Source of the DNA: Rhodocyclales bacterium
GTDB taxonomy: Bacteria > Pseudomonadota > Gammaproteobacteria > Burkholderiales > Rhodocyclaceae
Reading direction: 5' to 3'
Assembly: GCA_016177805.1 (NCBI GenBank)
Contig: JACOUN010000071.1
Coordinates: 1-32,366 of the forward strand
Length of the DNA stretch: 32,366 bases
Shown here: one piece after another, positions 15,812 to 24,860 of the stretch
Layout of the letters: every line of letters begins with the position of its first letter
Numbering within the stretch: position 1 is the stretch's first letter
Notes under the pieces: model-generated
The model's database searches: none
What the model saw: the letters and a program-made list of their open reading frames with translations, nothing else
Told to the model about the DNA's origin: nothing
Program-made: the position numbers and the translations under genes

Positions 15812-17482
15812 TTAAAGCATGACCCGACGGAAGTCGGCCAGCAGTTGGGCGAGGTACACGTTGAAGCGGGTCGCCAGCGCGCCGTCGATCACGCGGTGGT
15901 CGGCGGTCAGCGACATCGGCAGGGTCAGGCGCGGCACGAACTGCTTGCCGTCCCACACCGGCTTCATGACGGACTTGTTGACCCCGAGGATGGCCACTTC
16001 GGGCGCATTGACGATGGGCGCGAAGTAGGTGCCGCCGATGCCGCCCAGCGACGAGATGGTGAAGCATGCGCCGGACATGTCGCCCGGACCGATCTTGCCG
16101 TCGCGCGCTTTCTTGGCCAGCGCGCCGGATTCGGCCGCGATCTCGAACACGCTCTTCTGGTCGGCGTTCTTGATCACCGGCACGACCAGGCCGTTGGGTG
16201 TGTCGGCCGCGAAGGCGATGTTGAAGTACTTCTTGTACACCAGATTGTCGCCGTCGAGCGAGGTGTTGAACTCGGGGAACTCCTGCAGCGCGCGCACCGA
16301 GGCCTTGATGATGAAGGCGAGCATGGTGAGCTTCTTGCCGGACTTCTCGTGCTCCTTGTTCATCGCCACGCGGAAGGCTTCGAGGTCGGTGATGTCGGCG
16401 TCCTCGTGATAGGTCACGGCCGGGATCATGACCCAGTTGCGCGCGAGGTTCTGACCGGAGATCTTCTTGATGCGCGACAGCGGCTTGGTTTCGATTTCGC
16501 CGAACTTGGAGAAGTCGACCTTGGGCCACGGCAGCAGATCGAGACCACCGCCGAGGCTGGCGCCGGCAGCGACAGGCGCGGCCTTGCCCGGCACGACACC
16601 GGTCTGCATCGCGCCCTTGACGAAGGCGGTGACGTCGGCCTGGATCACCCGGTTCTTGGGGCCGGTGGCTTTGACCTGGGCCAGGTCCACGCCCAGTTCG
16701 CGCGCGTAGGCGCGCACCGACGGACTGGCGTGCACCTTGCCACCGAGGGTGATGGCGGATGGCGCGCCACTTGCGGTTTGCGGCGGGGCGGCCAGTTTGG
16801 ATTGTTCAAACGCGGCCGGGGCATCGGCCGGGGTGGTATCGGTGGTGGTACGTGCGGCGGTGGCTGGCGCCGGGGCGCTGGTCGCGACCGGGGCGGCACT
16901 GGCGCCGCCCGCGCTGTCGATGATCAACAGCAGCGAACCCTGCGACACGGTATCGCCGATCGCGACCTTGACCTCGCGTACTACCCCGGCGGCCGACGAC
17001 GGCACGTCCATGGTGGCCTTGTCGGATTCCAGCGTCGCGATCGAGTCGTCGACCTTGATCGTGTCGCCAGCCTTGACGAACAGTTCGATGACCGGCACGT
17101 TGGAGAAGTCACCGATGTCCGGGACCCGGACTTCGACCGGGCCGTTGCTTGCCGCCGCTGCGGGAGTGGTTGGTGCCGCGGGTGCGGACGGGGCGGGGGC
17201 TGCGGCAGGTTGCGCCGCGGCAGGGGCGAGCGCAGCCGCGCCTGCCGCTTCGAGCTTGATCAGCACCGCGCCTTCGGCGACCTTGTCACCGACCTGCACC
17301 TGCACTTCCCTGACCACGCCGGCGGCCGACGATGGCACGTCCATGGTGGCCTTGTCGGATTCCAGGGTCGCGATCGCGTCGTCGACCTTGATCGTGTCGC
17401 CGACCTTGACGAACAGTTCGATCACCGGTACGTCGGAGTAATCGCCGATGTCCGGGACTTTTACTTCTATGAGTTGGCTCAT
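15812..17482 (-). CDS. aceF: Dihydrolipoamide acetyltransferase (PDH E2), two lipoyl domains
   Basis: E2 core of the pyruvate dehydrogenase complex, moving acetyl groups from E1 to CoA. The protein has 556 residues with two lipoyl domains, each with ESDKATMDVPSS (lysine 44 and a lysine near 162). They are joined by Ala/Pro-rich flexible linkers. A peripheral-subunit-binding domain follows (about 250-285, ASPSVRAYARELGVDL and TGPKNRVIQADV), then a catalytic acetyltransferase domain with the active-site HRVIDGA near the C-terminus. ATG 17482 has GGGAG upstream. It lies 20 bases after aceE and 12 bases before lpdA in one operon. The two lipoyl domains and the extra one on E3 are near-copies in sequence. 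Confidence 0.96.
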   Translation of the reverse strand: MSQLIEVKVPDIGDYSDVPVIELFVKVGDTIKVDDAIATLESDKATMDVPSSAAGVVREVQVQVGDKVAEGAVLIKLEAAGAAALAPAAAQPAAAPAPSAPAAPTTPAAAASNGPVEVRVPDIGDFSNVPVIELFVKAGDTIKVDDSIATLESDKATMDVPSSAAGVVREVKVAIGDTVSQGSLLLIIDSAGGASAAPVATSAPAPATAARTTTDTTPADAPAAFEQSKLAAPPQTASGAPSAITLGGKVHASPSVRAYARELGVDLAQVKATGPKNRVIQADVTAFVKGAMQTGVVPGKAAPVAAGASLGGGLDLLPWPKVDFSKFGEIETKPLSRIKKISGQNLARNWVMIPAVTYHEDADITDLEAFRVAMNKEHEKSGKKLTMLAFIIKASVRALQEFPEFNTSLDGDNLVYKKYFNIAFAADTPNGLVVPVIKNADQKSVFEIAAESGALAKKARDGKIGPGDMSGACFTISSLGGIGGTYFAPIVNAPEVAILGVNKSVMKPVWDGKQFVPRLTLPMSLTADHRVIDGALATRFNVYLAQLLADFRRVML

Positions 17483-17502
17483 GTTGTTGTCTCCCTTGCG
17501 GC

Positions 17503-20184
17503 TCAGACGGTCATCGGGTTGGGCTTGTTCGGGTCGAGCTTGTACTTGAGCAGCGCGGCGGCCACCTTGTCACGCTCGATCGCGCCATCATCGGCGAGCG
17601 CTTTGAGCGCCGCGACCGTGATCCAGTGCCGATCGACCTCGAAGAAATGACGCAGCGCTTCGCGCGTGTCCGAGCGGCCGAAACCGTCGGTGCCCAGCGT
17701 CACGTAGGTGCGCTTGACGAACGGGCGGATCTGCTCGGCGAACAGCCGGATGTAGTCGGTCGCGGCGATCACCGGGCCGCTCGTGTCCTTGAGGCAGGCT
17801 TCGACATGGCTGGCGCGCGGCGCCTCGACCGGGTGCAGCATGTTCCAGCGTTCGGCATCCTGGCCGTCGCGCGCGAGTTCGTTGAAGCTCGGGCAGCCCC
17901 AGAGGTCGGACTCGACACCCCAGTCGGCCTTGAGCAGCTCGGAGGCGGCGATGACTTCGCGGAAGATGGTGCCGGAACCGAGCAACTGCACCCTCGGCTT
18001 GCCCTTGCCGCCTTTGCTGAACGCGTACATGCCCTTGATGATGTCGGCCGCTGTGTCAGACCCTTCGCCGGCCGGCATCTCGGGGTGCTCGTAGTTCTCG
18101 TTCATCACCGTGACGTAGTAATAGACGTCTTCCTGCTCGGCGAACATGCGGCGCATGCCGTCCTGCACGATCACCGCCACTTCGTACTGGAAGGTCGGAT
18201 CGTAGCTGACGCAGTTGGGAATCATGTTGGCGAGCAGCAGGCTGTGGCCGTCTTCGTGCTGCAGGCCTTCGCCGTTGAGGGTGGTGCGCCCGGCGGTGCC
18301 GCCGATCAGGAAGCCGCGCGTGCGCTGGTCGCCCGCTGCCCAGCACAGGTCCATGGTGCGCTGCAGGCCGAACATCGAGTAGAAGATGTAAAACGGAATC
18401 ATCTGCACGCCATGCACCGAGTAGGCGGTGCCGGCGGCGATCCAGTCGGCCATCGCGCCGGCTTCGTTGATGCCTTCCTGCAGCACCTGGCCGGTCTGCG
18501 ATTCCTTGTAGAACATCAACTGGTCATGGTCTTCGGGCACGTAGTTCTGGCCCTGCTGGTTCCAGATGCCGTACTGGCGGAACATGCCTTCCATGCCGAA
18601 GGTGCGCGACTCGTCCGGCACGATGGGTACCACGTGGCGCCCGATCTGCTTGTCCTTGAGCAGGGTGTTCATCATGCGCACCACCGCCATGGTGGTCGAC
18701 AGTTCGCGCCCTTCGCCTGAGGCTTTCAGCAGCGCGGCGAAGGCCTCCAGCGGCGGCACCGCCAGCGGCTCGGCCTTGGTGCGGCGGCTGGGGAGGAAGC
18801 CGCCCAGCGCCATGCGCCGCTCCAGCATGTACTTGTGTTCGGGCGAGTTTTCCTCGAAGTTGATGTAGGGGATCTCGGCCAGCTTGTCGTCCGGGATCGG
18901 GACGCCGAAGCGGTCGCGGAAGCGGCGCACCGCCTCGGTGTCGAGCTTCTTCTGCTGGTGCGAGATGTTCATCGCCTCGCCCGCCTGACCCATGCCGAAG
19001 CCCTTGATGGTCTTGGCCAGGATCAGGGTCGGCTGGCCCTTGTGTTCGGTGGCGGCCTTGTAGGCGGCGAAGATCTTGAACAGGTCGTGACCGCCGCGAT
19101 TCAGCGCCCAGATCTCGTCGTCGGTCCAGTCGGCGACCATGGCCTTCAGTTCGGGGGTGTTGAAGAAGTGCTCGCGCACGTACGCGCCGTTCTTGGCCTT
19201 GAAGGTCTGGTATTCGCCGTCGACCGCTTCCATCATGCGTTTCTTCAGCAGCCCCTTCTTGTCCTGGGCCAGCAGCGCGTCCCAGTGGGTGCCCCACACC
19301 AGTTTGATGACGTTCCAGCCGGCGCCACGGAACTCGGCTTCCAGTTCCTGGATGATCTTGCCGTTGCCGCGCACCGGTCCGTCCAGACGCTGCAGGTTGC
19401 AGTTGATGACGAAGATCAGGTTGTCGAGCTTTTCGCGTCCGGCCATGCCGATTGCGCCCAGCGATTCGACTTCGTCGGTCTCGCCGTCACCGAGGAAGGC
19501 CCACACCTTGCGATCCTTGGCCTCGATGATGCCGCGCGAGTCGAGATACTTCATGAAGCGCGCCGAATAGATCGCGCACAGCGGGCCGAGGCCCATCGAA
19601 ACGGTGGGGAACTGCCAGAAGTCCGGCATCAGCCACGGATGCGGGTAGGACGACAGGCCCTTGCCGCCGACTTCCTGGCGATAGCCGTCCAGTTGAGCTT
19701 CGGTGAGGCGGCCCAGCATGTAGGCACGCGCATAAACACCGGGAATCGAGTGCCCCTGGAAAAAGATCAGGTCGCCGCCGCTGGCGTCGCTCGGAGCGCG
19801 CCAGAAGTGCGAGAAGCCGACATCGTAGAGGGCGGCGGCGGAGGCGAACGAGGCGATATGGCCGCCGACGTTGGTGTGCTTGTTGGCGCGCACCACCATC
19901 GCCATCGCGTTCCAGCGGATGTAGGAGTGCAGCTTGATCTCCATGTCCGGATTGCCGGGGTAGGCGGGCTGCTGGTCGGCGGGGATGGTGTTGATGTACT
20001 GGGTGGTGGCCGAGTAGGGGATGTCGATCCCTTCTTCGCGTGCGGCTTCGATCAGTTTTTCGATCAGGTAATGCGCCCGTTGCGGGCCTTCGTTGTCGAT
20101 GACGCCTGCAAGCGCATCGAGCCATTCATTGGTTTCCTGCGTGTCCGGGTCGGGTAGCAGGGTGGGTTCTTGTTTTCCGGTCAT
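17503..20184 (-). CDS. aceE: Pyruvate dehydrogenase E1 (homodimeric type)
   Basis: Thiamine-diphosphate-dependent decarboxylation of pyruvate and reductive acetylation of E2. The protein has 893 residues, close to the E. coli enzyme length. It shows the single-chain AceE layout: N-terminal NEWLDAL and HYLIEKLIEAA; a TPP-binding segment GDGETDE through NCNLQRLDGP near 228-275; the segment GFGMGQAGEAMNISHQQKK; and a C-terminal half with FYSMFGLQRTMDL and VTLGTDGFGRSDTREALRHFFEVD. ATG 20184 is preferred over ATG 20199 because AGGAG lies seven bases before it. It is the first gene of the aceE-aceF-lpdA operon, driven by the promoter at 20300-20328 with a leader of about 110 bases. Confidence 0.96.
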   Translation of the reverse strand: MTGKQEPTLLPDPDTQETNEWLDALAGVIDNEGPQRAHYLIEKLIEAAREEGIDIPYSATTQYINTIPADQQPAYPGNPDMEIKLHSYIRWNAMAMVVRANKHTNVGGHIASFASAAALYDVGFSHFWRAPSDASGGDLIFFQGHSIPGVYARAYMLGRLTEAQLDGYRQEVGGKGLSSYPHPWLMPDFWQFPTVSMGLGPLCAIYSARFMKYLDSRGIIEAKDRKVWAFLGDGETDEVESLGAIGMAGREKLDNLIFVINCNLQRLDGPVRGNGKIIQELEAEFRGAGWNVIKLVWGTHWDALLAQDKKGLLKKRMMEAVDGEYQTFKAKNGAYVREHFFNTPELKAMVADWTDDEIWALNRGGHDLFKIFAAYKAATEHKGQPTLILAKTIKGFGMGQAGEAMNISHQQKKLDTEAVRRFRDRFGVPIPDDKLAEIPYINFEENSPEHKYMLERRMALGGFLPSRRTKAEPLAVPPLEAFAALLKASGEGRELSTTMAVVRMMNTLLKDKQIGRHVVPIVPDESRTFGMEGMFRQYGIWNQQGQNYVPEDHDQLMFYKESQTGQVLQEGINEAGAMADWIAAGTAYSVHGVQMIPFYIFYSMFGLQRTMDLCWAAGDQRTRGFLIGGTAGRTTLNGEGLQHEDGHSLLLANMIPNCVSYDPTFQYEVAVIVQDGMRRMFAEQEDVYYYVTVMNENYEHPEMPAGEGSDTAADIIKGMYAFSKGGKGKPRVQLLGSGTIFREVIAASELLKADWGVESDLWGCPSFNELARDGQDAERWNMLHPVEAPRASHVEACLKDTSGPVIAATDYIRLFAEQIRPFVKRTYVTLGTDGFGRSDTREALRHFFEVDRHWITVAALKALADDGAIERDKVAAALLKYKLDPNKPNPMTV

Positions 20185-20299
20185 GGCTTGTCTCCTCATG
20201 ACTTGCCGTTGTCGAAACCCGCTGTCTACTGGGCGGGCAGCTCATCTGAAACTGAAACGCACATAGCCGAACCTGCCGCACGGCCGGCTCTGATTTCGC

Positions 20300-20328
20300 A
20301 ATATAAAACGTTATTTCGTTCTGTGCAA
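20300..20328 (-). promoter_or_regulatory. Sigma70-type promoter of the pdh operon
   Basis: On the minus strand, TTGCAC (20323-20328) and TATATT (20300-20305) are separated by exactly 17 bases. Transcription would start near 20293, about 110 bases before aceE. The spacer contains AACGAAATAACGTT, a small dyad that could be an operator. No PdhR-type site was recognised. The stretch 20341-20483 upstream holds nothing else that I recognise. Confidence 0.65.
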
Positions 20329-20483
20329 TAGAAAAGTGTCAGGCGTAACAGGTGGTGTGCTCCATGATGGCGCTGCAGTGCGTAGGCGTGCCCTCGCGGC
20401 GGCCGGATTCCGGCGCTGCCTGGGCAGATGGTATTTGAGGATGATCAGGCTGCGTCCGCCGCAGTGCTATCGAGGGCGGACAA

Positions 20484-20536
20484 TAAAAAAAATCGGTCGG
20501 GGATGAGGGAGGGAGGGAGAGTATCCCCGACCGATT
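20484..20536 (-). terminator. Intrinsic terminator of the binding-protein gene
   Basis: A perfect 13-base stem (AATCGGTCGGGGA at 20491-20503 and its complement at 20524-20536) encloses a 20-base loop. On the minus strand it is followed by a run of eight T. The loop is GGGA-rich on the plus strand, giving four G-tracts together with the stem. Confidence 0.85.
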
Positions 20537-20567
20537 GTGAAGACTGAAGTGCGCTGGCCCGCGTCGC

Positions 20568-21746
20568 TCACTGGCGTGAGGCGCGGCGCCGGTCTTCCGG
20601 GTACGCGAACACAACGGCACCGTTGCGGACTTCGCCCATGAATATATCGTGAGCGCTCGAAATAGTCTCATGATTATCCCGCGTATAGGGGCGAACGTAG
20701 GTCATGATAACGCCTTCGACCGGCTCTCGAAGGTCTTCCAGCGCTTCGCGGATGCGGTCACCGTTGGCGCTGCCGGCCTGTTTGAGCGCGGCGGCGAGCA
20801 AGTGTAGCGAGTCGTAACCTTGCGCCGCGGCGGGCGGCACCGGGATGCGCGCGCTGCCCGTGCGTTCCCGCCACGCGTCGAGAAAGGCCTTGCGCCGTGG
20901 CGTGGTGGGTTCGGGGATGAAGGTCTGCGGCATGCGCGCGCCTTCCGCGTTGGGGCCGGCATCGTCGATGAAGTTGGACATCGCCAGGGTCCAACTGCCG
21001 ATCAGCGGCACGCGCCAGTTCATCTTGACCATGCCGTTGGCGATCTGCGCCAGTTCCGGGCCGATGCCGTAGGTCAGGATGGCCTGCGCGCCGTGGTCGC
21101 GCGCCCGCTTGAGTTGCTCGGACATGTCGGCCTGGCGGATCTGGAAGCGCTCGACCGTCACCGGTGACATGCCGCGCGCCGCGAGCGCCGTTTCGAGATC
21201 TTCAGCCCCGAGCAGACCGTAATTGGTCGCGTCGTGAAAGATCGCCACGCGGTTGAGCTTGCGCCGGTCGATCGCTTCGACCACGATCATCGCGGCCTGG
21301 ATCGTGTCGTTGGCGGAGACGCGGAACACGAAGTTGTCGGGGTGCTCGGGGGGCAGGAACTGACGCGTGACCAGGGTGCCGGTGGCTACCGAAGTGACGA
21401 TGGGAATGCGTGCCTGCTGGTAGTAGCGCTGGCTGGCCAGCGCCACCCCGGTGTTGACGATGCCCAGCGCGGCCACGATGCGCTCGTTGTTAATCAGGTC
21501 CTGCACCACCTGCGCGCCCATCTCGTTGCGCGCTTCGTCGTCACGCTCGACCAGTTCTATCGGGCGTCCGAGTATTCCGCCGCCGGCATTGATCTCGGCG
21601 GCCGCAATGCGTATGCCGTCGCGCATCGACAGCCCCATGGGGCTGGAGCCGCCCGTGAACGGCCCGGACACGCCTATCCGTATGGCGGAGTCAGCCATGA
21701 CGGGCAGTGCGACGAGGCACAGGACGGCAAACAGGAAACGCAGCAC
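20568..21746 (-). CDS. Periplasmic branched-chain-amino-acid-type ABC substrate-binding protein
   Basis: A LivK-like (HAAT family) extracytoplasmic binding protein of about 392 residues. The mature N-terminus reads IRIGVSGPFTGGSSPMGLSMRDGI with GGGILGRPIELVERDD, the typical opening of this family. INNERIVAALG, IPIVTSVATGT and FRVSANDTIQA follow in order. The signal peptide is LRFLFAVLCLVALPVMA, with cleavage before DSAIR. GTG 21746 is preferred because GGAG lies nine bases upstream; ATG 21776 is an alternative without a ribosome site. No transporter permease or ATPase gene is adjacent, so it is an orphan. It is transcribed away from a sensor kinase gene. The ligand may be an amino acid, aromatic acid or other carboxylate; this cannot be told from sequence. 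Confidence 0.88.
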   Translation of the reverse strand: MLRFLFAVLCLVALPVMADSAIRIGVSGPFTGGSSPMGLSMRDGIRIAAAEINAGGGILGRPIELVERDDEARNEMGAQVVQDLINNERIVAALGIVNTGVALASQRYYQQARIPIVTSVATGTLVTRQFLPPEHPDNFVFRVSANDTIQAAMIVVEAIDRRKLNRVAIFHDATNYGLLGAEDLETALAARGMSPVTVERFQIRQADMSEQLKRARDHGAQAILTYGIGPELAQIANGMVKMNWRVPLIGSWTLAMSNFIDDAGPNAEGARMPQTFIPEPTTPRRKAFLDAWRERTGSARIPVPPAAAQGYDSLHLLAAALKQAGSANGDRIREALEDLREPVEGVIMTYVRPYTRDNHETISSAHDIFMGEVRNGAVVFAYPEDRRRASRQ

Positions 21747-22148
21747 GCGTGAATACTCCGCGGACAGTATCGGCATCTGCGCAATGTAGGCGGCGCCGGC
21801 TGGGAATATAATTGCCGAAAACCCGCAGCCGGGATCGAATTTCGCAGCTTGGGCAAGACGCGGAGAGTCTGGATGAGGGTGTGCCCGGATTAGGGTAAGA
21901 CCGGATGCCGGTTTGCCGGTGTTAGGGGCAAAATCGGGCGGGGAGGCGTGACGCCGTTGATTCTGGTCTTGCCGGCGACGAGTCGAGCGCAAGTCCTGTC
22001 CTTCAGGGCGGGGTGACTGCCGCAGGCCGGAGCGGCTCGCGGATGGGGTTGGGGGAGGTTCCGCGCGCGGGGTGTGGCGCTGCCATCGGCGGCGTCGCAC
22101 GAGATCAACATGACATTCGCGCGGCGCGGAAACACTGGGTGAGGCTGG
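21747..22148. other. Divergent intergenic region between binding protein and sensor kinase
   Basis: About 400 bases with no credible gene. It should hold the promoters of both divergent genes. A TATATT is present on the minus strand at 21805-21810, but no convincing -35 accompanies it. Around 21978-22020 lies GTCGAGCGCAAG, the core of the 34-base repeat, followed by CCTGTCCTTCAGGG and GGCGGGGTGACTGC. This resembles ends of IS200/IS605-type elements as I remember them, and may be a remnant. Nothing else is recognised. Confidence 0.4.
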
Positions 22149-24860
22149 ATGATAGACACCGGACCGCGTGGCGGATCCAGATTTGTACGCTGGTACTGGA
22201 CCGCGCCCTATGTCGCGGTGGGGGTGTTCGCGCTGACCATGCTGGCGCTGGTGTGGTTGCTGCAGACGCGCGAGGCCGAAGGGCAGCGCAACGCGGTGGC
22301 GCGCGACGTGCAGTGGGCGGAGCAGACGATACGCTTGCACATGCAGGGCACCGAGGAATTCCTCGGGCAACTGGCGCGCGACTTTGCCGCGCATTCCCTT
22401 GATCCGGACGGTTTTCAGCTCCGTGCCAACCAGCACATCGCCAACAACAGCGAGCTGGTGAACGTCGTGTGGGTCGGGCCGAGCGAAACGGTGCAGTGGT
22501 CGGCGCCGTTCGACACCACCGACTGGCTGGCCGGCGACATACTGTCGCCTGCTCAGACCGCGCCGTTCTATCGCGCCCGTGAGCTGGGGCGTCCGAGTTA
22601 CGGCGAGGCCTACACCAACGCGCGCGGTAGCACGGTGCTGGAGCTTTACGTGCCGGTGCGGCGTGGGCGTGAATTCGTCGGCGCGATCGTCGGTGTCTAT
22701 TCCATCGATCGCATGGTGCGGCACCTGGTGCCGAGCTGGTTTGCCGAGAAGTACCGCCTGGCGCTGGTGAGCGGCAAGGGCGATCTGCTCGCGGTCAATT
22801 CCAGCGTGCTGGAACTGGACGAGAGCATTTCGTTCGAAATCGCGCTCGACCCGCCGGGCAACGGGCTGACCCTGCGCGCGACCGCGTTCCGGACCGAGGG
22901 CGAGCTGCCCAAGGCCTTGCCCACCGCGATGATCCTGGGGCTGTCGATCATCATTCTGTGGAGCCTGGTGCTGCTGCGCACCCATGTCAGGCGGCGCGTG
23001 CAGGTGGAAAAGGAACGCGACCGGCTGTTCAACATGTCGCTCGACCTGCTGTGCATCGTCGGCATGGATGGCACCTTCCGCCGCTGCAATCCTGCGTTTG
23101 CCCGCATCCTCGGCTACGATCCGGTACCGCTGCCGGGGCGTGCGCTGATTGACATCGTGCATAGCGACGACATCCCCGACACGCTGGAGCAGATGCGCCA
23201 GCTCGCGGCCGGGCGCCCGGCGAGTTTCGAGAACCGCTGCCGCTGTGCCGACGGCACTTTCAAGTGGCTGGCGTGGAGCATCAACCCGGTTCTGGAAGAG
23301 AAGCTCGTGTATGCGGTCGCCCATGACATTACCGGGCGCAAGGCGACCGAGGACGCGTTGCGCGCCGAGTCGGCGTTCCGCAAGGCGATGGAAGAGTCGG
23401 TGATTACCGGCATGCGCGCGATCGATCTGTCCGGGCGCATCATCTATGTGAATAGCGCGTTCTGCCGCATGGTCGGGTTCGGCGAGGATGAACTGGTCGG
23501 GGCGGTGCCGCCTTTCCCCTACTGGCCGGACGAGGAACTGGATGTCTGCGGGCGCAACCTGGACCGCACCCTGGCCGGGCATGCGCCGACGAGCGGGTTC
23601 GAGATGCGCATCCGGCGCAAGAACGGCGAGCACCTGGATGCGCGCTTCTATCTGTCGCCGCTGATCGACCTGGCGGGCAAGCAGACCGGCTGGATGGCCT
23701 CGGTGACCGACATCACCGAGCCGAAGCGGGTGCGCGCCGCGCTCGAAGAAGCCCAGGTGCGTTTCGAGGCGGTGCTGGACGGGCTGGACGCGGCGGTGTT
23801 CGTGGCCGACACGACTTCGGATGAAATCCTGTTCGCCAACCGCACCTTCAAGAACATCTACGGCTTCGACGCGGTGGGGCAGACCGTGCGCGGGGTGGCG
23901 GTGGCGCAGCCCGACAGCGACGACTACCGGGTCGATCTGCTGGGCCTGGATGTCGCGCAATTGCCCATGGAACTGTTCGATGGCGAAGTCCAGCATCCGC
24001 TGTCGGGGCGCTGGTATCACGTGCGCGAGCACGCCACGCGCTGGGTCGATGGACGGGTGGTGCGCATGGGCATTGCCACCGACATCACCGACCGCAAGCA
24101 GAACGCCGAGGTATCGCGTCAGCAGGCCGAGCGCCTGCAGCACACGTCGCGACTGATCACGATGGGCGAGATGGCTTCCACGCTGGCGCACGAACTGAAT
24201 CAGCCGCTGTCCGCGATTGCCAATTACTGCATGGGCTGCGTGACGCGCATCCAGTCGGGCAAGTACCGTCAGGAAGACCTGCTCGCGGCGATGCAGAAGG
24301 CGAGTTTCCAGGCTGAACGGGCGGGCAAGATCATCCGCCGGGTGCGCGAGTTCGTGAAGAAGAGCGAGCCGCGCCGCGGCGCGGTGCAGATCGCCGAGGT
24401 GCTGGACGATGCAATCGGTTTCGCCGACATCGACGCGCGGCGTGTGAGCGGGCGCATCGTGCTGGAGGTCACGCCGGGGCTGCCGCCGGTGCACGCCGAC
24501 CGCATCATGATCGAGCAGGTCGTGATCAACCTGGTCAAGAACGGACTCGATTCGATGGCCGAACTGCCGCGCAACGAACGGGTGCTGATCGTGCGCGCGC
24601 GCGCCGAGGGCGCGCGCTGGGTGGAAGTGTCGGTCATCGATCGCGGCCACGGCATCGGCGAGGAGGAGCGCAAGCAGTTGTTCACCCCGTTCTATACCAC
24701 CAAGGCCGAAGGGATGGGGATGGGGCTCAACATCTGCCGTTCCATCGTCGAATTCCACGATGGACGTTTGACTGTCGATGCCAACCCGGAAGGCGGTACC
24801 ATCTTCTCCTTCACATTGCCCACGGAGGTCGTGAGTGAGCACGTCGCACGAAGAGCCTGA
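22149..24860 (+). CDS. Membrane-bound multi-PAS sensor histidine kinase
   Basis: A sensor kinase of 903 residues. One membrane helix at about 20-38 (VAVGVFALTMLALVWLL) and another at about 255-275 (MILGLSIIILWSLVLL) enclose a periplasmic sensing domain of about 210 residues. Three cytoplasmic PAS domains follow (roughly 290-400, 405-520, 525-645). Then comes a HisKA/HATPase core with the phospho-acceptor in LAHELNQPLS (His 681), the N box in NLVKNGLDSM (Asn 798), DRGHGIG and GMGMGLNICRSI. This is the FixL/DctB class of catalytic core. No receiver domain is attached. ATG 22149 is preceded by GAGG at about five bases. The response regulator gene starts inside its last codons. The signal is unknown; the adjacent divergent binding protein is a candidate partner by position only. 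Confidence 0.92.
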   Translation: MIDTGPRGGSRFVRWYWTAPYVAVGVFALTMLALVWLLQTREAEGQRNAVARDVQWAEQTIRLHMQGTEEFLGQLARDFAAHSLDPDGFQLRANQHIANNSELVNVVWVGPSETVQWSAPFDTTDWLAGDILSPAQTAPFYRARELGRPSYGEAYTNARGSTVLELYVPVRRGREFVGAIVGVYSIDRMVRHLVPSWFAEKYRLALVSGKGDLLAVNSSVLELDESISFEIALDPPGNGLTLRATAFRTEGELPKALPTAMILGLSIIILWSLVLLRTHVRRRVQVEKERDRLFNMSLDLLCIVGMDGTFRRCNPAFARILGYDPVPLPGRALIDIVHSDDIPDTLEQMRQLAAGRPASFENRCRCADGTFKWLAWSINPVLEEKLVYAVAHDITGRKATEDALRAESAFRKAMEESVITGMRAIDLSGRIIYVNSAFCRMVGFGEDELVGAVPPFPYWPDEELDVCGRNLDRTLAGHAPTSGFEMRIRRKNGEHLDARFYLSPLIDLAGKQTGWMASVTDITEPKRVRAALEEAQVRFEAVLDGLDAAVFVADTTSDEILFANRTFKNIYGFDAVGQTVRGVAVAQPDSDDYRVDLLGLDVAQLPMELFDGEVQHPLSGRWYHVREHATRWVDGRVVRMGIATDITDRKQNAEVSRQQAERLQHTSRLITMGEMASTLAHELNQPLSAIANYCMGCVTRIQSGKYRQEDLLAAMQKASFQAERAGKIIRRVREFVKKSEPRRGAVQIAEVLDDAIGFADIDARRVSGRIVLEVTPGLPPVHADRIMIEQVVINLVKNGLDSMAELPRNERVLIVRARAEGARWVEVSVIDRGHGIGEEERKQLFTPFYTTKAEGMGMGLNICRSIVEFHDGRLTVDANPEGGTIFSFTLPTEVVSEHVARRA

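Noticed and set aside
13931-17650. A 1239-codon plus-strand open frame
   Set aside because: It is antisense to lpdA and aceF, repeats with their lipoyl domains, and has no recognisable motif or ribosome site.
20568-24842. A single minus-strand open frame of 1424 codons
   Set aside because: Only its last part (from about 21746) is a real binding-protein gene. The rest is antisense to the clear kinase gene and is rich in His/Arg/Gln, typical of shadow translation in GC-rich DNA.
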